DNA from: Bacteroidales bacterium
Lineage (GTDB): Bacteria > Bacteroidota > Bacteroidia > Bacteroidales > VadinHA17
Assembly: GCA_030692905.1 (NCBI GenBank)
Contig: JAUYBT010000052.1
Location: 1 to 22,387, forward strand
DNA length: 22,387 nucleotides
Direction: 5' to 3'
The notes under the pieces were generated by a model, which saw only the letters and a program-made list of their open reading frames with translations, did not search any database and had not been told where the DNA came from. This document shows, in pieces, positions 6,786-14,564 of this stretch (its first letter is position 1; every line of letters begins with the position of its first letter). A program made the position numbers and the translations under genes.

Positions 6786-7310
6786 ATGTTCCCCGGGAAA
6801 AGATTATCAAAAGAGTTTTTTATCCGTGATGTACTTGAAGTTGCCCCTGAACTGATAGGTAAAAACATAGTTATCAGATTGCCCGGGGGAACCTTTGGCA
6901 GGTTTCAGGTTACTGAGGTTGAGGCCTACCGGGGAGCCGAAGATAATGCCTGCCATGCATGTAAGGGAAGAACTCCGCGAACAGAAATAATGTTCCACGA
7001 GGGGGGACGGTTGTATGTATATCTTGTTTATGGAATGTACTGGATGCTGAATGTGGTTACCGGTGAGGAAAATATTCCTCAGGCAGTGCTTATCAGAAGT
7101 GTGGAAAACTATTCAGGTCCCGGAAGAATAACAAAATTATTTGGGATAGATCGTACATTTTACGGAGAAAATCTGGATATTTCAGAAAGAATATGGTTTG
7201 AAGATACAGGAGTTATTCCGGTTTTAAAAACCGGTACAAGGATTGGAATAGACTATGCCGGTGAATACTGGAAAACCAGACCGTGGCGATATTACCTTCA
7301 GGATACCTGA
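6786..7310 (+). CDS. DNA-3-methyladenine glycosylase, AAG/MPG type
   Basis: This family removes alkylated and deaminated purines (3-methyladenine, 7-methylguanine, hypoxanthine) from DNA and starts base-excision repair. The 174 residues cover the whole PF02245 domain. The TEVEAYRG segment places Glu46 at the human AAG catalytic Glu125, Tyr48 at Tyr127 and His57 at His136, with the same spacing. GRTPRTEIMF, LYVYLVYGMYWMLNVV, GPGRITKLFGID and the final RIGIDYAGEYW-TRPWRYYL are further family blocks. Only 3 bases separate it from the guanine deaminase gene, so they should share a transcript. It converges with the next gene. A 7-bp hairpin (7296-7312) overlaps the stop. Confidence 0.95.
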   Translation: MFPGKRLSKEFFIRDVLEVAPELIGKNIVIRLPGGTFGRFQVTEVEAYRGAEDNACHACKGRTPRTEIMFHEGGRLYVYLVYGMYWMLNVVTGEENIPQAVLIRSVENYSGPGRITKLFGIDRTFYGENLDISERIWFEDTGVIPVLKTGTRIGIDYAGEYWKTRPWRYYLQDT

Positions 7311-7332
7311 AGTTGATCAGATGTTATTAATC

Positions 7333-8499
7333 TCAATGCTTTAATGTCGCCAGTTTAATAAGCTTGTCAAAATTAAGGTGAAGCGTAATTGCATTATCCA
7401 TCCTTTTTAGGCAGACATCATAATACGTTTCAAGCCCCAGGAACAGTTCAAGATAACTTTCTGGTAAAAGAGTCAGATACACGAAGTTTGTAATTATTCT
7501 ACGTTCAGGAACAACATAATTTGAATTAAGATCAATAACACTGGCGTAAATTGCATTACCGTTTGGGGCATAGAAATTGTGAGCTCTCCAGTAAGCAGCA
7601 CCGATGTATAATGCTTTATATGTGTAATGAAATCGTAGCCACAAAGCATTTCCATTCGATATTGCTGATGAAGGTCTTCCGGGAAGAACATTATTGATAA
7701 ACTGAAGATACTCAATACCCGCCTGTCCGTATCTTTTCTGTGCCAGGTCGATGTTAATCCTCAGGCCGGCAGCAAGATTAAAACAGGTCTCAACATGTTC
7801 CGGATAGTTGCTTATTTGTCCGCCAAAGTGTTTAAACTGCACCTGCACAGGAATCTCAAACCGGAGAAAATCTGCAACGGGGGATGGTGTATATTTGAAT
7901 GATTCACCGAAAGTGAATACTTCCCGTGTTGAATCGGCTTTAAAAATGAAATTTTCCCAGCTTAACCATGTGTCGCTGAAAAGATGATCATTTGCGCTGG
8001 TGAGTTGAAAACCATCTTCAGCATAAGCATAATACAACCGCTCCCTGTCAAAATGAGGATCAAAAAGTCTGTGCTTGTCACTTCCTGTAAGTGAACCAAT
8101 AGTCAGAGAGGTCTTTTCTGATAGATTCAGGGTAGTGGAGAATACCGGTCTGACTTGTGAAAACTTCTTTGTTCCTGAATATTTGAGAAGGTGAGTCCCG
8201 GCGCGGAGAGTAACCTTCCCGGAGGGTGAATAGACTAATTCGGGTTGAAAAAAATATCCAAGCAGGGTGTGCCCTTCAATCCAGGCAGATTTATCAACGA
8301 AACCTGGTATGCTTGATATTAAAATGAATTTTGATGCACTAATTGGATTAAAATATTCATTATTTTTTACGAAGTTTATATTTTTTATCCTCAAAGACAA
8401 TTCTCCGGTTTGAATTCTGGTCTCTGCATTAACTTGTCCGTATACACTCCAGCTGGTTAATAAAAATGTAATAAATGTGATTGCCAGACATCTCATCAT
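7333..8499 (-). CDS. Secreted or outer-membrane protein of unknown function
   Basis: No family was recognised. With the start at Met (8497-8499) the product has 388 residues and begins with a clear signal peptide (MMRCLAITFITFLLTSWSVYGQ). The rest has many alternating polar/hydrophobic stretches and aromatic residues, e.g. LYIGAAYWRAHNFYAPNG and ALWLRFHYTYKALY, suggesting a beta-barrel. The C-terminus (LIKLATLKH) lacks a terminal aromatic residue, so barrel insertion is uncertain. A longer frame begins at 8526, but a good -7 promoter box covers that ATG, which argues for 8499 or the adjacent Met at 8496. It is convergent with the glycosylase and divergent from the DUF2723 gene. A porin-like or type IX-related barrel is possible. 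Confidence 0.65.
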   Translation of the reverse strand: MMRCLAITFITFLLTSWSVYGQVNAETRIQTGELSLRIKNINFVKNNEYFNPISASKFILISSIPGFVDKSAWIEGHTLLGYFFQPELVYSPSGKVTLRAGTHLLKYSGTKKFSQVRPVFSTTLNLSEKTSLTIGSLTGSDKHRLFDPHFDRERLYYAYAEDGFQLTSANDHLFSDTWLSWENFIFKADSTREVFTFGESFKYTPSPVADFLRFEIPVQVQFKHFGGQISNYPEHVETCFNLAAGLRINIDLAQKRYGQAGIEYLQFINNVLPGRPSSAISNGNALWLRFHYTYKALYIGAAYWRAHNFYAPNGNAIYASVIDLNSNYVVPERRIITNFVYLTLLPESYLELFLGLETYYDVCLKRMDNAITLHLNFDKLIKLATLKH

Positions 8500-8514
8500 A
8501 ACAGCGGATTTAAA

Positions 8515-8544
8515 CAAAAGTAGCATTTTTCTCTCAAGTTAAAA
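8515..8544 (-). promoter_or_regulatory. Candidate promoter of the secreted/outer-membrane protein gene
   Basis: The minus strand has TACTTTTG (8522-8515), a perfect TAnnTTTG, 18 bases after TTTA (8544-8541). Transcription would begin near 8510, inside the longest reading frame, so translation must start at 8499 or 8496. Confidence 0.5.
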
Positions 8545-8628
8545 TGATGTTAAATAGAATAGTAAGTGAGGGCATATAATATTTTTTTGCGTTCTTTGTT
8601 TTCGTAATAAATCAAAAACAATTTGTTT

Positions 8629-11600
8629 ATGGATTCAATATGGGGCAATTATCGCCGCTGGAATAATCTTACAGGGTGGTTTCTATTTGTCTTTTCAGCA
8701 ATAGTCTATCTTTTAACTCTCGAGCCAACTGTAAGCTTCTGGGATTGCGGAGAATTTATTCTTTCTGCCTTTAAGCTTCAGGTAGGTCATCCTCCGGGAG
8801 CTCCGCTGTTTTTAATGATCGGAAGAATTGCCACACTTTTTGCAGGAAGCGACACTTCGAAAGTCGCACTGATGGTAAATATCCTTTCAGCCCTCTGCAG
8901 CGCATTTGCTATAATGTTCCTGTTCTGGACCATTACACATCTTGTCCGTAAGGTATTTGTTAATGGTAAAGCTCTTGAATCAAAACATGTTCCCGCAATT
9001 ATCTGCAGCGGAATATTGGGGGCACTCGCATATACCTTCTCTGACACATTCTGGTTTTCAGCAGTGGAGGGAGAACTTTATGCTATCTCTTCATTGGTAA
9101 CAGCGCTTGTATTCTGGGGTATGTTGAAATGGGAAGAAGAAGCAGATCATACTTACTCAGGCAGATGGATAATCCTGATTGCCTATATAATGGGACTTGG
9201 TCTTGGAATCCATCGTCTGAACCTTCTGGTTATTCCGGTTCTTGTTTTTGTGTTCTATTTCAAAAAATATGAAGTTACTGCCAGGGGGGTAATTAAGACA
9301 CTTTTGTTTTCAGTTATTCTGCTTTGGCTGATGGTCTTTGTTTTAATGCCGGGAGTGCCGGAAGTTGCCGGCTGGTTTGAGTTGTTTTTTGTAAATATTC
9401 TAGGATTACCTTATAACAGCGGACTTCTGTTTTATCTTGTAATTCTTTTTGGGGCCCTCGCTTTTGGTATAAATTACTCTTTAAAGAAAAAGAGGGTAAT
9501 CCTGAATTACGCACTGACAGCTTTTACTGTGGTAATGATTGGCTATTCATCATATGCCGTGATAATGATCAGATCATCTGCCCGGCCTCCGATGAACCAG
9601 AATAATCCATCGGATGTATTTTCACTTTCCTATTATATTAATATGAAGCAGTATGGCAGCTCCCCGAAATTCTTTGGGAACTATTACAGTGCTCCTGTTA
9701 CTGATGTAAAGAAAGTTGTTGCAGGATATAATAAGATAGATGGTAAGTATAAGCCATATTACCAGCCTGAATATACATACAGTAAGCAGTTTGAAACTAT
9801 TTTTCCGCGAATGTACAGTGCCGATCCGGAACATGAAAGTGCCTATAAATACTGGGGAAAGGTAGTTGGCAGAAAGTACACAGTTGGTTCTGGCTCGGGT
9901 AAAGAGACTATTGTTTGTCCTACCTTCGGTGAAAACCTCCGTTACTTTTTCCGTTATCAGGTTGGATTTATGTATCTGAGATATTTCATGTGGAATTTTG
10001 CAGGCAGGCAGAACGATATTCAGGGAAACGGAAATGCTATAAATGGTAACTGGATAAGCGGTATAAAGTTTATTGATGAAGCTCGTCTCGGGAAGCTCGA
10101 TAACCTTCCGGATGATCTGAAAAACAACCCTGGGCATAATAAATATTATTTTCTTCCGCTTCTGATCGGCCTTGCAGGAATGTTCTGGCATTACAAGGCT
10201 AATAAAAATGGGTTCTGGCTTGTTATGGCATTTTTTATAATGACAGGCGTTGCGATTATTTTCTATCTGAATCAGTATCCTAATCAGCCCAGGGAAAGGG
10301 ATTACGCTTATGCAGGATCATTTTATGCCTTTGCAATCTGGATAGGAATAGGATTTATGTTTTTTTATAAAAACCTTCAGAAGTTTCTCGGTGACAAAGG
10401 ATCTGCAGCTGTTACCTTAATAGCACTACTTGCAGCAGCTCCTCTTCTAATGGCAACGCAGAACTGGGATGACCATGACCGTTCAGGCCGCTACACCGCA
10501 AGGGATATCGGAGCGAATTACCTTAAATCGTGTGCTCCAAACAGTGTCTTATTTACATATGGTGATAACGATTCATTCCCGGTCTGGTATGTTCAGGATG
10601 TGGAACAGGTGAGAACCGATGTCCGTGTTGCAAACCTGAGTTATATTCAGGCAGGATGGTATATTGAAATGATGAGGCAGAAAGCTTTTGAATCCGATCC
10701 GTTACCACTCACACTTGGACATGATAAGTACATTGAAGGTGTGAGAAACCAGCTACCGATCAATAACAGGGTGGATAAACCCGTTGATCTGAAAGAGGTT
10801 GTTCAGTTTGCAGGGATTGACGATAAGAAATACATGGTTGATCTGAGTGGCAGAGGCGATTTTCTTAATTATCTGCCTGCAAGCAAATTCATTATTGATG
10901 TTGACTCCGCGAAGGTGCTTTCGAATGGCACGGTTAAAGAGTATTTCAAAGACAGACTGGTTTCCCCGATGATCTGGGAATATACAGAGACAGATGCTTT
11001 CAAAGGTGATCTCGCAATAATGGACCTGCTCTCGACCAATAAATGGGAAAGGCCAATTTACTTTTCAACTACAGTTCCTTCGAGTCAGTATAAAGGACTT
11101 GAGAAGTATTTTATCCAGGAAGGCCTTGCTTACAGGGTAGCTCCTGTCAGAACAGATAAGCCTGAACAGGGCGAATTCGGAATGATCGATCCGGTTGTGA
11201 TGTATGACAACTTTATGAATAAGTTCTCATGGGGAAATGCAGAAGATCCTTCAGTTTATCTCGATGAGAATAACCGTCGTATGTTCAGCAATTTCAGGAG
11301 AATTTTCGGAACTCTTGGGAAAGAGCTGCTTCTAAAGGGAGATACTACAAAAGCTGTTGAGGTAGCCCACCGTGGCCTTGAAATTGTTCCGGCTGAAAAG
11401 ATGCCAAACGACTTTTTCTCACTGGGTCTGGCAGAAGTCCTGATCAGAGCAGGCAAGAGGGAAGAGGGGGAGAAGTTATTAAGTGAGGTCATTGGTTACT
11501 CAAAAAAATATCTAGATTATGCAATCAGCATGAAACCTGAAGAGCGGTTTGGCCTGGAATATCCTACAGGTATTAACATGCAGTGTCTGCTTGATATTTA

Positions 11601-11691
11601 TAATATGTCGGTTAGTTTGAAACTTGGCTCTCTTATCGCGATTGTTGAACCGGAAATAAATAACTACTACAGTAAACTTTATTCAAAATAA
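8629..11691 (+). CDS. DUF2723 (PF11028) TMEM260-like polytopic membrane protein, probable GT-C glycosyltransferase
   Basis: A 1020-residue protein: about a dozen hydrophobic helices in the N-terminal 60 percent, then a large soluble region from about residue 620 (GDNDSFPVWYVQDVEQVRTDVRV) with a helical, TPR-like end. Just after the first helix comes LTLEPTVSFWDCGEF (Asp39, Glu42) and then GHPPGAPLF. This matches the PF11028 family and resembles the catalytic acidic loop of GT-C enzymes. The animal homologue TMEM260 is a protein O-mannosyltransferase, so lipid-linked sugar transfer to exported proteins is a fair inference; the bacterial substrate is unknown. The frame extends to a TTG at 8623, but the ATG at 8629 is preferred. 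It is transcribed alone. Confidence 0.85.
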   Translation: MDSIWGNYRRWNNLTGWFLFVFSAIVYLLTLEPTVSFWDCGEFILSAFKLQVGHPPGAPLFLMIGRIATLFAGSDTSKVALMVNILSALCSAFAIMFLFWTITHLVRKVFVNGKALESKHVPAIICSGILGALAYTFSDTFWFSAVEGELYAISSLVTALVFWGMLKWEEEADHTYSGRWIILIAYIMGLGLGIHRLNLLVIPVLVFVFYFKKYEVTARGVIKTLLFSVILLWLMVFVLMPGVPEVAGWFELFFVNILGLPYNSGLLFYLVILFGALAFGINYSLKKKRVILNYALTAFTVVMIGYSSYAVIMIRSSARPPMNQNNPSDVFSLSYYINMKQYGSSPKFFGNYYSAPVTDVKKVVAGYNKIDGKYKPYYQPEYTYSKQFETIFPRMYSADPEHESAYKYWGKVVGRKYTVGSGSGKETIVCPTFGENLRYFFRYQVGFMYLRYFMWNFAGRQNDIQGNGNAINGNWISGIKFIDEARLGKLDNLPDDLKNNPGHNKYYFLPLLIGLAGMFWHYKANKNGFWLVMAFFIMTGVAIIFYLNQYPNQPRERDYAYAGSFYAFAIWIGIGFMFFYKNLQKFLGDKGSAAVTLIALLAAAPLLMATQNWDDHDRSGRYTARDIGANYLKSCAPNSVLFTYGDNDSFPVWYVQDVEQVRTDVRVANLSYIQAGWYIEMMRQKAFESDPLPLTLGHDKYIEGVRNQLPINNRVDKPVDLKEVVQFAGIDDKKYMVDLSGRGDFLNYLPASKFIIDVDSAKVLSNGTVKEYFKDRLVSPMIWEYTETDAFKGDLAIMDLLSTNKWERPIYFSTTVPSSQYKGLEKYFIQEGLAYRVAPVRTDKPEQGEFGMIDPVVMYDNFMNKFSWGNAEDPSVYLDENNRRMFSNFRRIFGTLGKELLLKGDTTKAVEVAHRGLEIVPAEKMPNDFFSLGLAEVLIRAGKREEGEKLLSEVIGYSKKYLDYAISMKPEERFGLEYPTGINMQCLLDIYNMSVSLKLGSLIAIVEPEINNYYSKLYSK

Positions 11692-11719
11692 ATTCATATA
11701 CGGCTTTTCAGGCCTTGCT

Positions 11720-12022
11720 TCATTGCAGGTTGGTTTTATCCTGATTCTCCCCCTCAACTGCTTGATATTCTTGATAGGAAGGAATGCCAATAGCAACCTT
11801 AACAATATCTGTGAACCCTTGATCGATCTCAAACTTGTTCCAATAACTTAAGGAGGGTTTGTCAAATCCCTTTTGAGAATTAGTTATGTATACTTTCCAC
11901 AAATCTCTGACTGCGACAATTGAAGAATCTTTCGTATTCAGGATCTCTGAACTGTAAGTAATTCTCTGTCCCCAAGCAGCTAACGGGATAATAATTAGAA
12001 TTGAAATAATTATGCGTTTCAT
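11720..12022 (-). CDS. Short secreted hypothetical protein, possibly a truncated remnant
   Basis: The 100-residue product was not recognised. It has a good signal peptide (MKRIIISILIIIPLAAWGQ) followed by about 80 polar residues with an RDLWKVYITNS and SLSYWNKFEIDQGF pattern that looks like the start of a longer periplasmic domain. The C-terminus is a loose polar tail (EGENQDKTNLQ), and the gene ends only 28 bases from the convergent DUF2723 gene. It may therefore be the 5' stump of a gene that lost its 3' part. A genuine small exported protein is the alternative. No TAnnTTTG box was seen upstream. Confidence 0.5.
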   Translation of the reverse strand: MKRIIISILIIIPLAAWGQRITYSSEILNTKDSSIVAVRDLWKVYITNSQKGFDKPSLSYWNKFEIDQGFTDIVKVAIGIPSYQEYQAVEGENQDKTNLQ

Positions 12023-12151
12023 CGAAATTCTTTTTTATTTTCGAATCAGAAAGTTTTTTACTTTAACTAACTATACGTTTTGTTTGCTGTAGTAACAATT
12101 ATTAAATTGCAATATACACCATTATACAATAAAAAACAATAATAAATAATA

Positions 12152-12178
12152 TTGTGTCTAAGAAATTTATTATCTTTA
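12152..12178 (+). promoter_or_regulatory. Candidate promoter of the membrane protein/HTH pair
   Basis: TATCTTTA (12171-12178; one mismatch to TAnnTTTG) follows TTG (12152-12154) by 16 bases, about 25 bases before the ATG at 12203. The whole gap from 12023 to 12202 is very AT-rich and holds no other clear feature. Confidence 0.35.
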
Positions 12179-12202
12179 TAGGCAAACCAAAATTCTTTTA
12201 TC

Positions 12203-12988
12203 ATGGAAAATTCAAATGGAGTGATGGGAGTATTTAAAATATTCCAAAACACAGAATCGTATTTCAATGAAAGAAGCAAAGAGCAATCAAACAAACTGAT
12301 TATTAATCAGATCTTAATTATCTGTGCTTTTACCTTTATCTATGGTATTGTGATGGGCAGTTATCATAGTTTTATTCAATCTATTATAGCCGGATTGAAA
12401 GTTATAGTTCTATTTCTGAGTACATTAATTATATGTTTTCCTTCTTTTTTTGTTATTCAACAAGTTCTAGGTTCAAAAATGACTCTCAGGCAAATGATAA
12501 TTATTGTCTTAAGTGGATTTGTACTTACGTCTGCTATAGCATTATCCTTTTCTCCAATTGTTATTTTATTCCAAATCACTGGTGGTAATTATCATTTTTT
12601 ACAACTTCTTCATGTAGCAATTTTTATATTCTCTGGCATTTTTGGTATGAGACTAATGATTGATGCATTGAAATTTGCCTGTGAGAAAAAAGATACTTAT
12701 CCTCAGATCGGAGTTACAGTGTTTAGAATCTGGATTATAATTTTAGCATTTGTTGGCATCCAATTATCATGGAATTTAAGGCCATTTTTAAGTGATAAAA
12801 ATGAAGAATTTAAATTGTTCAGAAAATATGAAGGTAATTTTTACACAGCAATTATTTATTCTGTGCAACAACTTGTGTCAAAGAAAGATATTCAGCAAAA
12901 TGAAGAAATCAAGCAACCTTATCATTACCCTGATAAAAACAAAACGCAAACAAACGATACTAATATTTTAAATCTGTTGAAGAAATAG
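12203..12988 (+). CDS. Uncharacterised five-helix membrane protein
   Basis: The 261-residue product has a polar N-terminus (1-30), about five membrane segments (roughly 34-52, 62-88, 97-125, 131-154 and 171-188), then a polar C-terminus. The block WNLRPFLSDKNEEFKLFRKY followed by EGNFY (190-214), just after the last helix, looks like a conserved family signature. The hydrophobic core with ICFPSFFVIQQVLGSKMTLRQ recalls Yip1-like or other uncharacterised bacterial polytopic proteins, but no function can be assigned. The HTH gene begins 3 bases after its stop, so the two form a unit. Base use is visibly more AT-rich than in the flanking housekeeping genes, suggesting acquisition by transfer. Confidence 0.75.
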   Translation: MENSNGVMGVFKIFQNTESYFNERSKEQSNKLIINQILIICAFTFIYGIVMGSYHSFIQSIIAGLKVIVLFLSTLIICFPSFFVIQQVLGSKMTLRQMIIIVLSGFVLTSAIALSFSPIVILFQITGGNYHFLQLLHVAIFIFSGIFGMRLMIDALKFACEKKDTYPQIGVTVFRIWIIILAFVGIQLSWNLRPFLSDKNEEFKLFRKYEGNFYTAIIYSVQQLVSKKDIQQNEEIKQPYHYPDKNKTQTNDTNILNLLKK

Positions 12989-12991
12989 AAT

Positions 12992-13186
12992 ATGGAAGAT
13001 ATAATGACTCTTGAAGAAGTTGCAAAATATTTAAAGCTTAAACCTCAGACGATCTATACTTGGGCACAAGATGGAAAGATTCCTGCAGCAAAATTAGGTA
13101 AGGAATGGAGATTTAAAAAATCAGTTATCGATAGGTGGTTCAATCAGCACATAGATGATAAATTTTCAAAATATCTTGACAAGTAG
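12992..13186 (+). CDS. Helix-turn-helix DNA-binding protein, excisionase/MerR-like (HTH_17)
   Basis: The 64-residue protein is essentially one winged HTH. MTLEEVAKYLKLKPQTIYTW (residues 5-24) is the helix-turn-helix, and GKIPAAKLGKEWRFKKSVIDRWF (28-50) is the wing and following helix, the typical excisionase-family pattern. Small proteins of this kind act as recombination directionality factors, plasmid or phage regulators, or auxiliary transcription factors. No integrase or attachment site is present, so a phage role is not supported. It is translated right after the membrane protein (3-base gap) and may regulate that unit. It is convergent with the hydrolase gene, 29 bases away. Confidence 0.85.
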   Translation: MEDIMTLEEVAKYLKLKPQTIYTWAQDGKIPAAKLGKEWRFKKSVIDRWFNQHIDDKFSKYLDK

Positions 13187-13215
13187 TCAATATCTCTATG
13201 TGAGCGAAATGACTT

Positions 13216-14343
13216 CTAACTCAGGAATGACTGTGCTTCCGAAAATACACGTTCAAAGCAGTAATCAACCTTTTTGCATAAAGGGAAATCAAGAATCGGG
13301 AAGGGATTTTCGTGAGAATAAGTGTAAGGGAAATCCCATACCTCCACAATGTCACTCTTATTAAAGCTGCTCAGTGTTGCCACTACTCCATCCGAAGGTA
13401 TTACAGTATCTTTTAACAAAGTTATAGAATGAATCTGACTCTGGAGTTTTTTTAAGATATTCTCCCTGAATGCTTTAAGCCTTCCAAGGTCAATCATGGA
13501 TCTGAAAGCCATTCCAACCTGGCTATTACGCAAAAAATCGACTAACGAACTCTTTCCGGTTATACTTTTTTCAAAATCATTAAGGTAATAACTATATACT
13601 CTGTCGAATGCAAGACTATCCATAATTAATTTTGATGAGCCACGCATATTGCTGAAGACGGATCCGCCACAGAAAATAAAAAGCTTTGACTCAGAAAACA
13701 GGTTCTCAGGATTTCCCATTAAAATTATTTCAGCAAGAAAGGCGCCTATCGAATATGCGAAAATATTAATTTTACTGCTACGGGGGATGATCCGGTGCTC
13801 ACCATTTCTTACAATTGACAGCAGTTTTATAATATCTGATGTAGTCTGATACCCTGAATTGAAGAATCGCATAGGGTCTTCAGTGAGCCGGTTGCTGATA
13901 GCGATATTGGCAAAACTCGACATGTTAATTTCCCCAAGGTAAGAATTCCGGTCTTTCATTAAAGGTATCATAGCCCTTGGATCTTTCCATGCTGAGGGCG
14001 ACCTGTTTATATGAAATGATATAGGGAAAAGTATTACATAGCTATCCGTATACATGGCAAGGTAATAAGCCCATACCAGATATTTCAACCAGCTTCTTTC
14101 ATTAAGACCATGAAGTAACAAAATCACCTTATCACTTTCAGCTCTCCGGGGAGTAAAAACAGGATAGGAAAAGGAGTGATTTTCAGTGATCAGAATATCG
14201 CTTTTATTTGAAAATCCATTTAATGGGATATCCGACCGGAATCCGATATTATAAATTTTAATATCAGAATCAGGAATATGGACCTCCTCATTATCAGTAG
14301 TGAATAAAGATTTAAGCTCATTATATGTTTTCGTGTACTCCAT
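13216..14343 (-). CDS. Alpha/beta-hydrolase fold protein (possibly DUF6051)
   Basis: The 375-residue product has no signal peptide. An alpha/beta-hydrolase core is evident: strand plus oxyanion-type loop VILLLHGLNERSWLKYL, then FPISFHINRSPSAWKDPR, the nucleophile elbow IFAYSIGAF with Ser198, Asp312 in LKDTVIPSDG and His344 in TYSHENPFP. This gives a complete Ser-Asp-His triad in the right order. Ala replaces the usual first Gly of G-x-S-x-G. The HGLNER and FH-NRSP patterns fit a Bacteroidota family of unknown substrate, which I believe is DUF6051, though I cannot confirm the label. It is a single gene, divergent from the LytTR regulator across a 220-base gap. Confidence 0.78.
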   Translation of the reverse strand: MEYTKTYNELKSLFTTDNEEVHIPDSDIKIYNIGFRSDIPLNGFSNKSDILITENHSFSYPVFTPRRAESDKVILLLHGLNERSWLKYLVWAYYLAMYTDSYVILFPISFHINRSPSAWKDPRAMIPLMKDRNSYLGEINMSSFANIAISNRLTEDPMRFFNSGYQTTSDIIKLLSIVRNGEHRIIPRSSKINIFAYSIGAFLAEIILMGNPENLFSESKLFIFCGGSVFSNMRGSSKLIMDSLAFDRVYSYYLNDFEKSITGKSSLVDFLRNSQVGMAFRSMIDLGRLKAFRENILKKLQSQIHSITLLKDTVIPSDGVVATLSSFNKSDIVEVWDFPYTYSHENPFPILDFPLCKKVDYCFERVFSEAQSFLS

Positions 14344-14535
14344 AATTTTTTGATCGGCCAGAATTTATACACAAAGGAAGTTGAGACATTCTGAGTTGGC
14401 AAAATAATGTGGCGGGTGATTGTGATAAGTGATATAATTGTAATATAAGGGACATAATTCAATTATTTGGGATAGAATTTTTGTCATGATTCATTAACAA
14501 GAGTCCTTTAGCGGGATTTCAAATTAGAAAATCAC

Positions 14536-14543
14536 TAATTTTG
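14536..14543 (+). promoter_or_regulatory. Candidate -7 box of the LytTR regulator gene
   Basis: TAATTTTG is a perfect TAnnTTTG match about 22 bases before the ATG at 14565. It overlaps the TTG (14541) where the longest frame begins, so that codon cannot be the start if this box is used. The -33 element is weak (TTTC at 14517). The rest of the 14344-14535 gap shows nothing else convincing. Confidence 0.45.
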
Positions 14544-14564
14544 TATTCAGTTAAATACGTTCTC

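Noticed and set aside
7296..7312. Perfect 7-bp hairpin CTTCAGG-ATA-CCTGAAG at the glycosylase stop
   Set aside because: It was considered as a terminator for the convergent pair, but no T run follows on either strand and it overlaps coding sequence. It could still slow transcription.
9622..10191. 189-codon open frame on the minus strand
   Set aside because: It lies wholly inside the well-supported DUF2723 gene in another frame, with no recognisable protein features.
12992..13186. Excisionase of a prophage or integrative element
   Set aside because: The fold fits, but there is no integrase, no repeat resembling att sites and no phage gene in the window.
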